A DNA stretch of 7,774 nucleotides, from positions 1 to 7,774 of the forward strand of contig VXZL01000168.1 in assembly GCA_009845505.1 (NCBI GenBank), in the 5' to 3' direction. The DNA is from Candidatus Poribacteria bacterium. GTDB lineage: Bacteria > Poribacteria > WGA-4E > WGA-3G. Both the position numbers and the translations under genes were made by a program. Shown here piece by piece: positions 1 through 6,530 of the stretch (positions are counted from its first letter, which is position 1; every line of letters starts with the position of its first letter). Below the pieces are notes generated by a model. The model made no database searches and was not told the DNA's origin. It worked only from the letters and a program-made list of their open reading frames with translations.

Positions 1-136
1 TTCGGGCGAACTGTCAAAGCGTTATCCTGGAGAAAAATTGCTTAAACTTGTAGGCACAATTTCGCCTGAAGACCTTGAAATTATGAAACAGACAATTGAA
101 GAAGGGTGTGAGCAGGTCAATGAATCTGATTGGTAA
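1..136 (+). CDS. Antitoxin-like protein, C-terminal fragment (5' end outside window)
   Basis: This is an open frame from the left edge (first full codon at 2) to TAA at 134-136, with 44 visible residues. It reads SGELSKRYPGEKLLKL, then VGTISPEDLEIMKQTIEEGCE, and ends in ESDW. The visible part has a short leucine-rich stretch followed by an acidic segment predicted to be helical. I recall similar C-termini (GTI-x-x-E-D, then an I-E-E-x-C-E helix, then a short tail ending in W) in small proteins encoded just before PIN toxins, but I could not check this. The downstream vapC ATG lies inside this gene, giving a 17-nt overlap, which fits translational coupling in a toxin-antitoxin operon. The N-terminal DNA-binding part would lie outside the window, so the antitoxin class cannot be assigned. 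The role is inferred mainly from position. Confidence 0.7.
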   Translation, partial: SGELSKRYPGEKLLKLVGTISPEDLEIMKQTIEEGCEQVNESDW

Positions 137-515
137 ATATCTGCTTGATACAAACATTACCATTGCGTTTTTTGCCGGTGATCCAGGGGTCCAAGAAAAA
201 GTGAGAACTGCCGAGTATATAGCCGTGGCTCCCCCTATCATTGGTGAGCTCTGCTTTGGTGCACAGAAATCTAATGAAGTTACAGAAAATCTCCATAAAA
301 TAGACATATTAGTTCAACAAAGCCTTGTTTTTTCTTGTGATTTGGAAACAGCACAGTGGTACGGAATCATCAAAGAACGGCTGGAAAGAAAAGGCCGCCT
401 TATCCCAAACAACGACATCTGGATTGCGGCAATTGCGATGCAACATGATTTGATTCTCGTCACACGAGACACACATTTTGATGAAGTCGAAGCCCTACAG
501 ACAGAACGTTGGTGA
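120..515 (+). CDS. vapC: VapC-type PIN-domain ribonuclease toxin
   Basis: This is a 131-residue protein, a normal length for VapC toxins, which cleave RNA with a Mg/Mn-dependent PIN active site and are neutralised by a partner antitoxin. The four acidic PIN residues are all visible: D10 in YLLDTN, E43 in IIGELCFG, D99 in PNNDIWIAA and D117 in LVTRDTHF. The toxin therefore looks intact. The ATG at 120 is preferred because it puts the LLDTN motif about ten residues from the N-terminus, as is usual in the family. An in-frame TTG at 96 would add eight residues and a longer overlap. A GAGCAGG stretch just before the ATG may serve as ribosome binding site. The gene overlaps the antitoxin-like gene by 17 nt and ends 3 bp from the stop of the convergent E2 gene. 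Expression is probably coupled to, and autoregulated with, the upstream antitoxin; this is family knowledge, since the promoter is outside the window. Confidence 0.92.
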   Translation: MNLIGKYLLDTNITIAFFAGDPGVQEKVRTAEYIAVAPPIIGELCFGAQKSNEVTENLHKIDILVQQSLVFSCDLETAQWYGIIKERLERKGRLIPNNDIWIAAIAMQHDLILVTRDTHFDEVEALQTERW

Positions 516-518
516 ACA

Positions 519-1892
519 CTATACCAACAGAAGATACGGATCTTGAATATAGCCAGCAACCGTCTGCAGGAACTGCGCTGCAGGGGCACCATCTATCACA
601 CGATGGTCAAACGTCAGACTGAGTGTCAACATGCTCCGAATAGCAATTTCATTGTCGTGAACGACCGGTTTCTTCAGAATCCGTCCCACCCCAAGAATAG
701 CACTCTCCGGTGGATTGATGATAGGCGTGAACGCATCAATCCCGAAATTTCCGAGATTTGTAATCGTAAAAGTCCCACCTTGAAGTTCTCCGGGTGTCAG
801 TTGATTGCTCCGTGCGCGTTCAGCGAAATCTCTCACCTGTGTCGAAATCTCTGATAACCTTCCTTTATCTGCGTTCCTGACAACTGGGACCACCAGACCG
901 TCTTCCAGAGCGACTGCCACCCCAATGTTAATTTCCGATAATAAATGAATCCCGTCATCTGTGAGTGTGGCGTTGAGGCGCGGATGTTCCTGCAGCGCAT
1001 TTGCCACGACTTTCACGAGCAGATCTGTATAGGTAAGGCTTACCTCTCGCGCTTGTAGTTTATCGTTAAGCATCTGGCGTAGTTCGACAAGGCCTGTTGC
1101 GTCAACCTCCGTGTGGAGCGTGACGCTGGCGTTTGTCTGGACACTGAGCGTCATCCGTTCTGCGATGATTTCACGAATACCACTCATAGAAATAACTTCC
1201 GTTGCCTGTTGTGGTGTTGCTGTCTCTACCACAGGCGCGGTCGGAGTCGGCACTGCACTGGCTGCTTGCAACACATCATCGCGAACGATTCTGCCATCAG
1301 GACCAGAACCGATAATTGAACTCAGATCGAGTCCGTGTTCTTTCGCTAAGCGGCGTGCGAGCGGCGATGCCTTAAGGCGTGAGGTTTCGGCAACAGGTGC
1401 TTCTCCTCTCAAGTCGATATACCGCTGTACGTCGCTTTCAAGGATACGTCCACCGGGTCCAGAGGCTTTGACCTCTGTGAGATCGATAGCGAGTTTTTCA
1501 GCGAGTTGACGTGCTGCTGGCGAGGCTTTTAGCGCAGGAACGGGGTCGTCCCGCCTTTCCGTTGTTGTTGAGGGGGTTGCTTTGGGTTGTTCGGGTTGTG
1601 TTGGCGTTGGTTGTGCTGTGGTGGTGCCTACTTCAACGCGTGCCACCTCTTCACCCGGTGCCCCAATAATTGCTAAAATGGCGTTGACAGGGACGTTGGC
1701 GCCCTCTTCAGCAAGCAGCTGGGCAATCACACCGTCGGTGGGAGATTCTTGTTCGTGGACGACCTTATCGGTTTCAATCTCAAGTAAGGGTTGTCCTTGC
1801 GCGACGGTGTCGCCTTCCTTGACGAGCCATTTACCGATTTTTCCCTTCGTCATTGTCTGATCCATCTGAAGCATTCGCAATTCAATTGCCAT
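519..1892 (-). CDS. 2-oxo acid dehydrogenase E2 (dihydrolipoamide acyltransferase) with two E3-binding domains
   Basis: This is a 457-residue cytoplasmic core subunit of a pyruvate- or branched-chain-type 2-oxo acid dehydrogenase complex. It moves the acyl group from E1 to CoA through a swinging lipoyl arm. Domains in order: a lipoyl domain at about 1-78 with the lipoylated lysine K43 in EIETDKVV; a Pro/Thr-rich linker at about 92-118; a peripheral-subunit (E3/E1) binding domain at about 121-159; a second such domain at about 173-210; another Pro/Thr linker; and a catalytic acyltransferase domain at about 230-457 with the HxxxDG motif (H430, D434, G435 in FDHRVIDG). Most bacterial E2s have one binding domain, so the duplication is unusual. 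No E1 or E3 gene is nearby, so the substrate (pyruvate, branched-chain 2-oxo acids, acetoin) is open. The start is supported by AAGGAA, 10 nt before the ATG. The gene converges on vapC with 3 bp between stops and no terminator hairpin. Confidence 0.95.
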   Translation of the reverse strand: MAIELRMLQMDQTMTKGKIGKWLVKEGDTVAQGQPLLEIETDKVVHEQESPTDGVIAQLLAEEGANVPVNAILAIIGAPGEEVARVEVGTTTAQPTPTQPEQPKATPSTTTERRDDPVPALKASPAARQLAEKLAIDLTEVKASGPGGRILESDVQRYIDLRGEAPVAETSRLKASPLARRLAKEHGLDLSSIIGSGPDGRIVRDDVLQAASAVPTPTAPVVETATPQQATEVISMSGIREIIAERMTLSVQTNASVTLHTEVDATGLVELRQMLNDKLQAREVSLTYTDLLVKVVANALQEHPRLNATLTDDGIHLLSEINIGVAVALEDGLVVPVVRNADKGRLSEISTQVRDFAERARSNQLTPGELQGGTFTITNLGNFGIDAFTPIINPPESAILGVGRILKKPVVHDNEIAIRSMLTLSLTFDHRVIDGAPAAQFLQTVAGYIQDPYLLLV

Positions 1893-1902
1893 ATTTTTAA
1901 TT

Positions 1903-1908
1903 TTCCTT
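1903..1908 (-). promoter_or_regulatory. Ribosome binding site of the E2 gene
   Basis: The - strand reads AAGGAA followed by 10 nt and the ATG at 1892. It is the best Shine-Dalgarno match near this start and agrees with the lipoyl domain beginning at residue 1. No convincing -10/-35 pair was found in the 157-bp gap upstream (1893-2049). That gap otherwise holds only two weak 5-bp hairpins: AGCCC/GGGCT at 1957-1978 and GACCA/TGGTC at 2017-2039. Confidence 0.6.
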
Positions 1909-2049
1909 GCGGTTCGATAAGGTTGGTTTTGCGTGAACGATTCTCTCCGTATATCCAGCCCGGCGCGATGCTTGGGCTTCCGCGTGCTTTTTAATGCTTA
2001 CGTCGAGTTAATGGAGGACCACCGACAGCCATTTTGGTCAATAAGACGA

Positions 2050-2346
2050 TTATGAGTGTGCCTCAATCAATTCAATCAGCAGCTCGACATTCGCGTCCTT
2101 TTCAAGGATAAGTGCGAATTTCTGGTATTCGTCTCCTTTGAAGATTGCCTGAATAAACGGACTGAATCCGATCAGAAGTTGACTGCCCAAGAAGTTAAGC
2201 GGTTTGCCGGTCTCTAAGAAGAGAATTGCGGGTGTCGTCAAACCGCGGCGCACAATCCATGTCGCTACCTTCTCAAGGAGCGCGCGTTGTTCAGATTCAG
2301 GAATATCCTCAAGGACGACGGGTATTTCGTTATTTGGGTTGAGCAT
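2050..2346 (-). CDS. Small conserved-looking protein of unknown function (98 aa)
   Basis: I cannot assign a function. The N-terminal third is acidic and probably helical (LEDIPESEQRALLEKVATWIVRRG, about 12-35, cut here by description only at its ends). It is followed by the hydrophobic stretch PAILFLETGKPLNFLGSQLL at about 39-58 and GFSPFIQAIFKGDEYQKFA at about 60-78. The C-terminus is another acidic amphipathic helix ending in ELIEAHS. The middle is hydrophobic but broken by G, P, K and D, so it looks more like a membrane-surface or protein-binding segment than a clean transmembrane helix. I recall small uncharacterised bacterial proteins with a similar LE-x-x-KPL-x-FLGSQ core, but cannot verify this. 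The ATG is the earliest possible start because an in-frame TAA lies two codons before it. No Shine-Dalgarno is visible. It lies 37 bp after the oxidoreductase gene and may be co-transcribed with it. Confidence 0.75.
   Translation of the reverse strand: MLNPNNEIPVVLEDIPESEQRALLEKVATWIVRRGLTTPAILFLETGKPLNFLGSQLLIGFSPFIQAIFKGDEYQKFALILEKDANVELLIELIEAHS
2057..2066. repeat. Left arm of a 10-bp inverted repeat around the 98-aa gene
   Basis: TGTGCCTCAA here is the exact reverse complement of TTGAGGCACA at 2359-2368. This arm lies in the last codons of the 98-aa gene (encoding part of IEAHS), and the other arm lies in its 5' leader. In the mRNA, the leader and the 3' end of the coding region could pair. 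It may be chance. Confidence 0.45.
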
Positions 2347-2358
2347 GATTTATGTCTG

Positions 2359-2368
2359 TTGAGGCACA
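2359..2368. repeat. Right arm of a 10-bp inverted repeat around the 98-aa gene
   Basis: TTGAGGCACA pairs exactly with 2057-2066. It lies in the 37-bp gap between the oxidoreductase stop and the ATG of the 98-aa gene, 12 bp before that ATG. No mobile-element feature accompanies it. Confidence 0.45.
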
Positions 2369-2383
2369 GTTTGACTGCGGGTC

Positions 2384-3424
2384 TTAAAGTTCCAAGTCGC
2401 TAAGGTAATCAGCAATCTGTTTCGGCTGTCCATCAAGCGTTGTCTCCATTGCAGCGATGACCAGAACGAAACTCTTGATGTTATCCTCAATCCGTGTGTC
2501 AGAGGGGTCGCCACCGTCAAGCCAATTCAGGAATTCGTCAAACAGATGCTGATGTGCTTGATACGGAATTGCAGGTGCTTCGTAGACTTCCGTTTCTCCG
2601 CCGACGCGATGGATCGTCATCTGATTTCCACCGGCGATTTCGACAGCACCCTCTTCAAACTCAGCGCGATAGTGTTCATGGTTCCAACAGTTAACGATGC
2701 CCGCCGATGAACTATTACCTTCGTAAGAGGTGTGTACACCGTTGTCCATCCGCATCATATAGAAACCGCTGGAGTAGTGTTTGAAGCTCGACCATTCTGG
2801 ATTCCATCCGAATCCTATCAGAGTTTCACAGTCTCCGCCAGAGAGAAACCGAAGCATGTCTAAATGGTGGACAGAACCTTCAAACAGGAGCCCGAAGTCC
2901 ATATCGTGTCGCCATGCTTTACCCCACGAGAGATAGCGGCGGTAATCGCAGGCGTATCTGCCGACAATGTGCTGAAGTCGTCCCAATCTACCTTCGTCAC
3001 GGATGCGAATCAGTTCCTGTTTATTGTCGGCGTAGCGATAGTTTTGGATGATGCCACACGGCAATCCGGTCTTCTGCGCCGTGCGCACCATTGCTTTCGC
3101 TGCCTCCAGTGTGTCGGCGATCGGCTTTTCGCAGATAACAGGCATCCCGTTTTCCATAGCCGCAATCGCGGCAGGGCTGTGGAATTGCGGTGGAACAGCG
3201 ATACCACAGAAATCGGCTTTCACAGTCGCACACGCTTCATTGAAGTCTGTGAAAAGTTGTGATTTGCTGAGTCCCAATGTTTCGCCTTGTGCTGCGAGTA
3301 CATCTGTGTTCACATCTGCTAAGCCGACGATGTCGATTCGGTCGCTGAAATTACTTGTGAAATTGTGAATCCAGCCACCTGCCATACCACTGCCACCAAT
3401 CATCAAACATGTTCGTTTTGCCAT
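2384..3424 (-). CDS. Gfo/Idh/MocA family NAD(P)-dependent oxidoreductase
   Basis: This is a 346-residue cytoplasmic dehydrogenase of the glucose-fructose oxidoreductase / inositol dehydrogenase family, which typically oxidises or reduces sugars, inositols or related polyols. The N-terminal Rossmann fold (about 1-120) starts with a dinucleotide-binding glycine loop, IGGSGMAGGW (9-18), and has the acidic end of strand two in GLADVN (34-39). The family motif EKP is at 99-101 (VICEKPIADTLEAA). The C-terminal alpha/beta substrate domain (about 125-335) carries EGSVHHLDMLRFLSGG (182-197), the usual site of the catalytic histidine and substrate contacts. Length is typical. The substrate cannot be told from sequence and no pathway partner is adjacent. 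The start has AGGAG at 3439-3443, but with a long 14-nt spacing. A 37-bp gap separates it from the 98-aa gene downstream, so the two may form an operon. Confidence 0.93.
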   Translation of the reverse strand: MAKRTCLMIGGSGMAGGWIHNFTSNFSDRIDIVGLADVNTDVLAAQGETLGLSKSQLFTDFNEACATVKADFCGIAVPPQFHSPAAIAAMENGMPVICEKPIADTLEAAKAMVRTAQKTGLPCGIIQNYRYADNKQELIRIRDEGRLGRLQHIVGRYACDYRRYLSWGKAWRHDMDFGLLFEGSVHHLDMLRFLSGGDCETLIGFGWNPEWSSFKHYSSGFYMMRMDNGVHTSYEGNSSSAGIVNCWNHEHYRAEFEEGAVEIAGGNQMTIHRVGGETEVYEAPAIPYQAHQHLFDEFLNWLDGGDPSDTRIEDNIKSFVLVIAAMETTLDGQPKQIADYLSDLEL

Positions 3425-3446
3425 TTTTTTACCGATTGCTCCTGGG

Positions 3447-3469
3447 CGTTGCCTCCGTTGTCGGCAACG
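3447..3469 (-). promoter_or_regulatory. Leader hairpin upstream of the oxidoreductase gene
   Basis: CGTTGCC at 3447-3453 and GGCAACG at 3463-3469 form a perfect 7-bp stem with a 9-nt loop, a few bases upstream of the AGGAG before the oxidoreductase ATG. A second CGTTG at 3456-3460 can pair instead with CAACG at 3465-3469 (5 bp, 4-nt loop), so two mutually exclusive hairpins are possible. No T-run follows on the - strand, so this is not an obvious terminator. A regulatory role is speculation. Confidence 0.35.
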
Positions 3470-3486
3470 ATCTAAAATTAGAAAAG

Positions 3487-3501
3487 AACCTATTTTAGGT
3501 T
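3487..3501. repeat. Palindrome AACCTATTTTAGGTT in the intergenic region
   Basis: AACCTA and TAGGTT form a perfect 6-bp inverted repeat around TTT. It lies about 60 bp upstream of the oxidoreductase ATG in an AT-rich stretch (about 3470-3530), where a promoter for that gene would be expected. It could be an operator half-site pair, or just AT-rich sequence. No second copy was seen in the window and no clear -35/-10 pair could be chosen. Confidence 0.35.
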
Positions 3502-3554
3502 ATGAACAGTTTTTTTAAAGATTCAAAATCTGCAAGGACAACGGACACAGCAGC

Positions 3555-4097
3555 TCATATTGAATCGTTTAGAGATTTTTGCATCAGGCTGCCGCGCAAG
3601 ACATAATCGTCTTTCCCACGTCGAACGCGTTCAAGTTCGGCTTCCGTGACCTCACGTCGCACTTTTGCAGGGACTCCCATTGCGATGGAATCAGGTGGAA
3701 TTTCCTGTCCTTCGCGGACGAGTGTGCCAGCGGCGATAATGGCACGTTCGCCAATGACCGAACCTGTTAAGAGAATCGCTCCCATACCAATAAGTGCCTC
3801 GTTACCGATGGTGCAGCTATGGAGAATCGCACCATGCCCGATTGTAACGTCATCACCGATAAGGCACGGAATTTCTTTGTCCATGTGTATCACCGCACCG
3901 TCTTGAACGTTGGTACGGCACCCAATTCGGATTGGCTCTAAGTCGCCACGGAGGGTAGTGTTGAACCAGATGCTCGATGCTTCACCAATTGTCACATCGC
4001 CGATAATCATCGCCCCCGGTGCGACAAAAACAGATGGATGTACATTCGGTGTTATGCCTTCATACGCTATTAACATTTTGTCTACTTTCTGTTGCAT
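3555..4097 (-). CDS. Gamma carbonic anhydrase family hexapeptide-repeat protein
   Basis: This is a 180-residue left-handed beta-helix protein with repeated [LIV]-G-x hexapeptides (IIGDVTIGEASSIW, CLIGDDVTIGHGAIL, ALIGMGAILLTGSVIGERAII). The three zinc-binding histidines of the gamma class are present: H71 (VIHMD), H88 (IGHGA) and H93 (LHSC). So are the conserved R50-G-D52 and Q65. The helix ends with the MGVPAKVRREVT cap, followed by a C-terminal alpha helix. The family includes true carbonic anhydrases as well as YrdA/PaaY-like proteins of uncertain activity, so the enzymatic role is probable rather than certain. It starts 7 bp after the permease stop and looks like the last gene of the PspA-ABC unit. 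No good Shine-Dalgarno precedes the ATG at 4097. M8 (ATG at 4074-4076) is an alternative start that still keeps the full beta helix. Confidence 0.92.
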   Translation of the reverse strand: MQQKVDKMLIAYEGITPNVHPSVFVAPGAMIIGDVTIGEASSIWFNTTLRGDLEPIRIGCRTNVQDGAVIHMDKEIPCLIGDDVTIGHGAILHSCTIGNEALIGMGAILLTGSVIGERAIIAAGTLVREGQEIPPDSIAMGVPAKVRREVTEAELERVRRGKDDYVLRGSLMQKSLNDSI

Positions 4098-4104
4098 AGA
4101 TTGA

Positions 4105-5739
4105 CTATTGTGCGACTAACAACTTACCGAGATTGCTTATACCCCACTTGTAAGACAGCGCGAACGCACTCGCGAGGAGGAGTATCAGGGCAATAAGCAC
4201 GATTAGATTTTGTGTATACCACGCTATTATAGGTGTGATGATGAGTATTATATCAACAATGAGTGTTACAGTGAAGGTTAAAATTCGCAAGAACGGTTTC
4301 GGCGGCTGTGTCAGTTCTGCCATCCACGAGAATGTGCCAATCATTGTATTCACTGCGCAGCCTGCTGGAAGTGTTATGATAGGGATGAGTAGCACCGGTA
4401 TCCAATTGTCCCGTGGAATTTGGAGTAGGTAGATGACGATTAGGGACCAGAATTCCGCATAAATTAGGGCACAGAGAAGTGCTGTCAGGAATTTACTTGT
4501 GAATACCAGTCTCGGTGTGACAGGAGCAGATTTCAGCATCCACCATGTTTTTGCTTCGTCCCGAAGTCCGTTGCAACTGATACCGAAGGTGATAAGAATG
4601 CTATAAAGGACGATTTGAACGGTAAGAATCTCGGCTGCGTTTGCTTCTGCGCCACCGCCGCGGACGAATAAGATACCGATGTGAACGACCAAATAGAGCG
4701 TGAGCATTCCGATCGCAATCAGTCGTCCGCTATGTCTGACGAAGATGAGAAAATCTTTTAGCATCATGGCGCGTATCTTGCCGCGTCCAAGTATCAGTGC
4801 TGTTCCTTTTAAGTTCAAGGTTGTGGCATCCGAATCGCTTCGTGCAGGTTTCCGCTTGGCTTTCAGTTGCCGGATGTTTTCCCAGCCGCGCTGATAAATT
4901 TGTTGTGCAATAAGCGTTGCGAACCCGACAGAGGCGAAACTCACCGCGCATCCACCCAGGACCCATCGCAATCGGGTTCCGATTGTGGATTCAGGGGTCC
5001 AACTCAACAAAACCCTTCCCATCCATTCGTGTGGATACCATATAGCAGCCGTGTCCGTTGTTCCAGCAGAAGCCCAATTGAGCAAATATTGTTTGACTGG
5101 TATTGACTCAAGTCCGGTGAACAATACTAACGATATGAGGAAACCCATCGTCACGCCTATCGCAGTACCGAGGACCTTAAGTGTGGCGATTAGACCACCC
5201 GATGAAAAAAAACGGGCAATCACCATCATGCTAATTGTGACGTAGCTTGCACTGATTATCAGCAGACACAGGCATGTTGGAAAGAGTCCTATGTAAAAGT
5301 GCCACGGGAGTCCAAAGATAACGCCGAACGCAATCCAGGGTGGTCCTAAGAAGCAGAGGATGCTGAGGAGGCGTGTGATGATGAGGTAAATGAACTTGTA
5401 ACCGAAGGTTGCGACCGGTTGGATTGGCGCAGCGTGTAAGAGTGCTGTTTCTGGTGCTTCATACAAGATTTTTAGCGAACTTTCCATCAACTCCTTTGCG
5501 ACAATGATAACGCCGAAGGTCATGAATCCATTAATTACACCCAACACGAGTGTCGGTTCAGCCTCGGTCAACCGCAGGTGGCTGAAAAGCGAGCCACCCA
5601 GCACCGATAATGCAACGACGAGGACGAGGTAGCCGATGCCTTTCAAAATACCCTTACGCCATGCCTCTCGACTGTGTTTAAGACTATTCAACCACCCTTG
5701 GCAATCCGCTTTTAAGAGGATTTTAATATCTTTTAACAT
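4105..5739 (-). CDS. ABC-2 type exporter permease with two fused half-transporters
   Basis: This is a 544-residue integral inner-membrane protein with about 11-12 hydrophobic segments, roughly at 32-52, 63-83, 111-133, 152-178, 184-208, 258-278, 340-359, 370-392, 413-440, 446-468, 486-507 and 510-532. It has a charged cytoplasmic linker at about 282-328. The two halves look related. Each begins with an MLKD segment (residues 1-4 and 326-329), and each carries a similar motif after the second helix: HAAPIQPVATFGYKF (102-116) and KSAPVTPRLVFTSKF (403-417). These motifs probably mark the loops that contact the ATPase. One chain thus seems to provide both transmembrane halves, resembling the putative ABC exporter (ABC_tran_2) families. 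It follows its ATPase gene by 23 bp, so the two surely form one transporter. The substrate is unknown. No strong Shine-Dalgarno is visible before the ATG; GGAACGG lies 12-18 nt upstream. Confidence 0.88.
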   Translation of the reverse strand: MLKDIKILLKADCQGWLNSLKHSREAWRKGILKGIGYLVLVVALSVLGGSLFSHLRLTEAEPTLVLGVINGFMTFGVIIVAKELMESSLKILYEAPETALLHAAPIQPVATFGYKFIYLIITRLLSILCFLGPPWIAFGVIFGLPWHFYIGLFPTCLCLLIISASYVTISMMVIARFFSSGGLIATLKVLGTAIGVTMGFLISLVLFTGLESIPVKQYLLNWASAGTTDTAAIWYPHEWMGRVLLSWTPESTIGTRLRWVLGGCAVSFASVGFATLIAQQIYQRGWENIRQLKAKRKPARSDSDATTLNLKGTALILGRGKIRAMMLKDFLIFVRHSGRLIAIGMLTLYLVVHIGILFVRGGGAEANAAEILTVQIVLYSILITFGISCNGLRDEAKTWWMLKSAPVTPRLVFTSKFLTALLCALIYAEFWSLIVIYLLQIPRDNWIPVLLIPIITLPAGCAVNTMIGTFSWMAELTQPPKPFLRILTFTVTLIVDIILIITPIIAWYTQNLIVLIALILLLASAFALSYKWGISNLGKLLVAQ

Positions 5740-5762
5740 CTAAATCTGGGCACCGTTCCATT

Positions 5763-6530
5763 TCATTCGTTAGAAAAATCTGATGTGAGGTCAAGAAAAA
5801 TGTCTTCGAGTGTCTCGGTATGGTGCTGATTTGTGTCTATCGGTTGTGCGTGTAGTTCCCGTTGTTTCTGCTGTAATTCTGCGAGCGTTCCGACGGCGAT
5901 CAGCTGACCCTTACTGATGATACCGACCCGATCACATAAGCGTTCAGCGATTTCGAGGATATGTGTCGTCATAAAGACAGTACACCCTTGCTCACAGCGT
6001 TCTCTTAAGATTTCTCTGACGGTGCGCGCGCTTCTGGGATCTAATCCGCTGGTGGGTTCATCGAGAAAAAGGATCTGTGGGTGATGCACAAGGAGCGAGA
6101 TAAGCAAAATTTTCTTCTGCATACCGTAAGAGTAAGCCTTGATCTGGTCATCAGCGGCATCGGCAAGTTCAAGTTGGTCGAGCAGAGATTCCATCTCATT
6201 TTCGGCTTTTTCCGGCGGCACTTCATATAAATTCGCGACCATGCGGACGAACTGTCGACCCGTTAGGGCTTCGTAGAGTTGTGGTGTGTCCGGCATCAAT
6301 CCGAGAATTGCTTTTGCTTGTAAACTCTGTTTCTGAATATCGTACCCACCCAGTAGAGCGGTGCCAGATGTAGGACGGAGTAGACCTGTGAGCATATTGA
6401 TGGTTGTTGTTTTTCCTGCTCCATTAGGTCCCAGAAACCCAAATATTTCACCGGAGTTTACCTGCAATGTCAGAGCATCTACAGCACACAATTTGCCGAA
6501 ATATTTCGTCAGGTTCGAGGTCTCAATCAT
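5763..6530 (-). CDS. ABC transporter ATP-binding protein (ABC-2 exporter family)
   Basis: This is a 255-residue nucleotide-binding subunit. Visible motifs are Walker A GPNGAGKTT (34-42), Walker B with D-loop ILFLDEPTSGLD (153-164), and the H-loop histidine H190 in FMTTH. The signature is YSYGMQKK (133-140) instead of LSGGQ. The Q-loop region reads LGLMPDTPQLYEALTG (76-91), with D81 where glutamine is usual. Both variants occur in exporters of the EcsA/CcmA-like group and do not suggest inactivity. The C-terminus after 205 is a short regulatory tail. The ATG at 6530 is chosen because MIETSNLTKYFG is a typical ABC start. The longer open frame to 6620 only reads through the preceding gene out of frame. 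The start overlaps the pspA-like stop by 8 nt (ATGATTGA), so translation is probably coupled. Its permease is the next gene. Confidence 0.95.
   Translation of the reverse strand: MIETSNLTKYFGKLCAVDALTLQVNSGEIFGFLGPNGAGKTTTINMLTGLLRPTSGTALLGGYDIQKQSLQAKAILGLMPDTPQLYEALTGRQFVRMVANLYEVPPEKAENEMESLLDQLELADAADDQIKAYSYGMQKKILLISLLVHHPQILFLDEPTSGLDPRSARTVREILRERCEQGCTVFMTTHILEIAERLCDRVGIISKGQLIAVGTLAELQQKQRELHAQPIDTNQHHTETLEDIFLDLTSDFSNE

Noticed and set aside
96..119. TTG start for vapC giving 139 residues
   Set aside because: The added residues lie in the antitoxin gene and push the LLDTN motif away from the N-terminus; ATG at 120 is more usual.
1111..1509. 132-codon open frame on the + strand within the E2 gene
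   Set aside because: It is antisense to well-recognised E2 domains, has no ribosome binding site that I could see, and has a low-complexity composition typical of a shadow frame.
2864..3262. 132-codon open frame on the + strand within the oxidoreductase gene
   Set aside because: It is antisense to clear Gfo/Idh/MocA motifs and has no recognisable features of its own.
3519..3531. Hairpin AGATT/AATCT as terminator of the carbonic anhydrase unit
   Set aside because: The stem is only 5 bp and AT-rich. On the - strand it is followed by TTAAAAAAA rather than a T-run, so terminator function is not supported.
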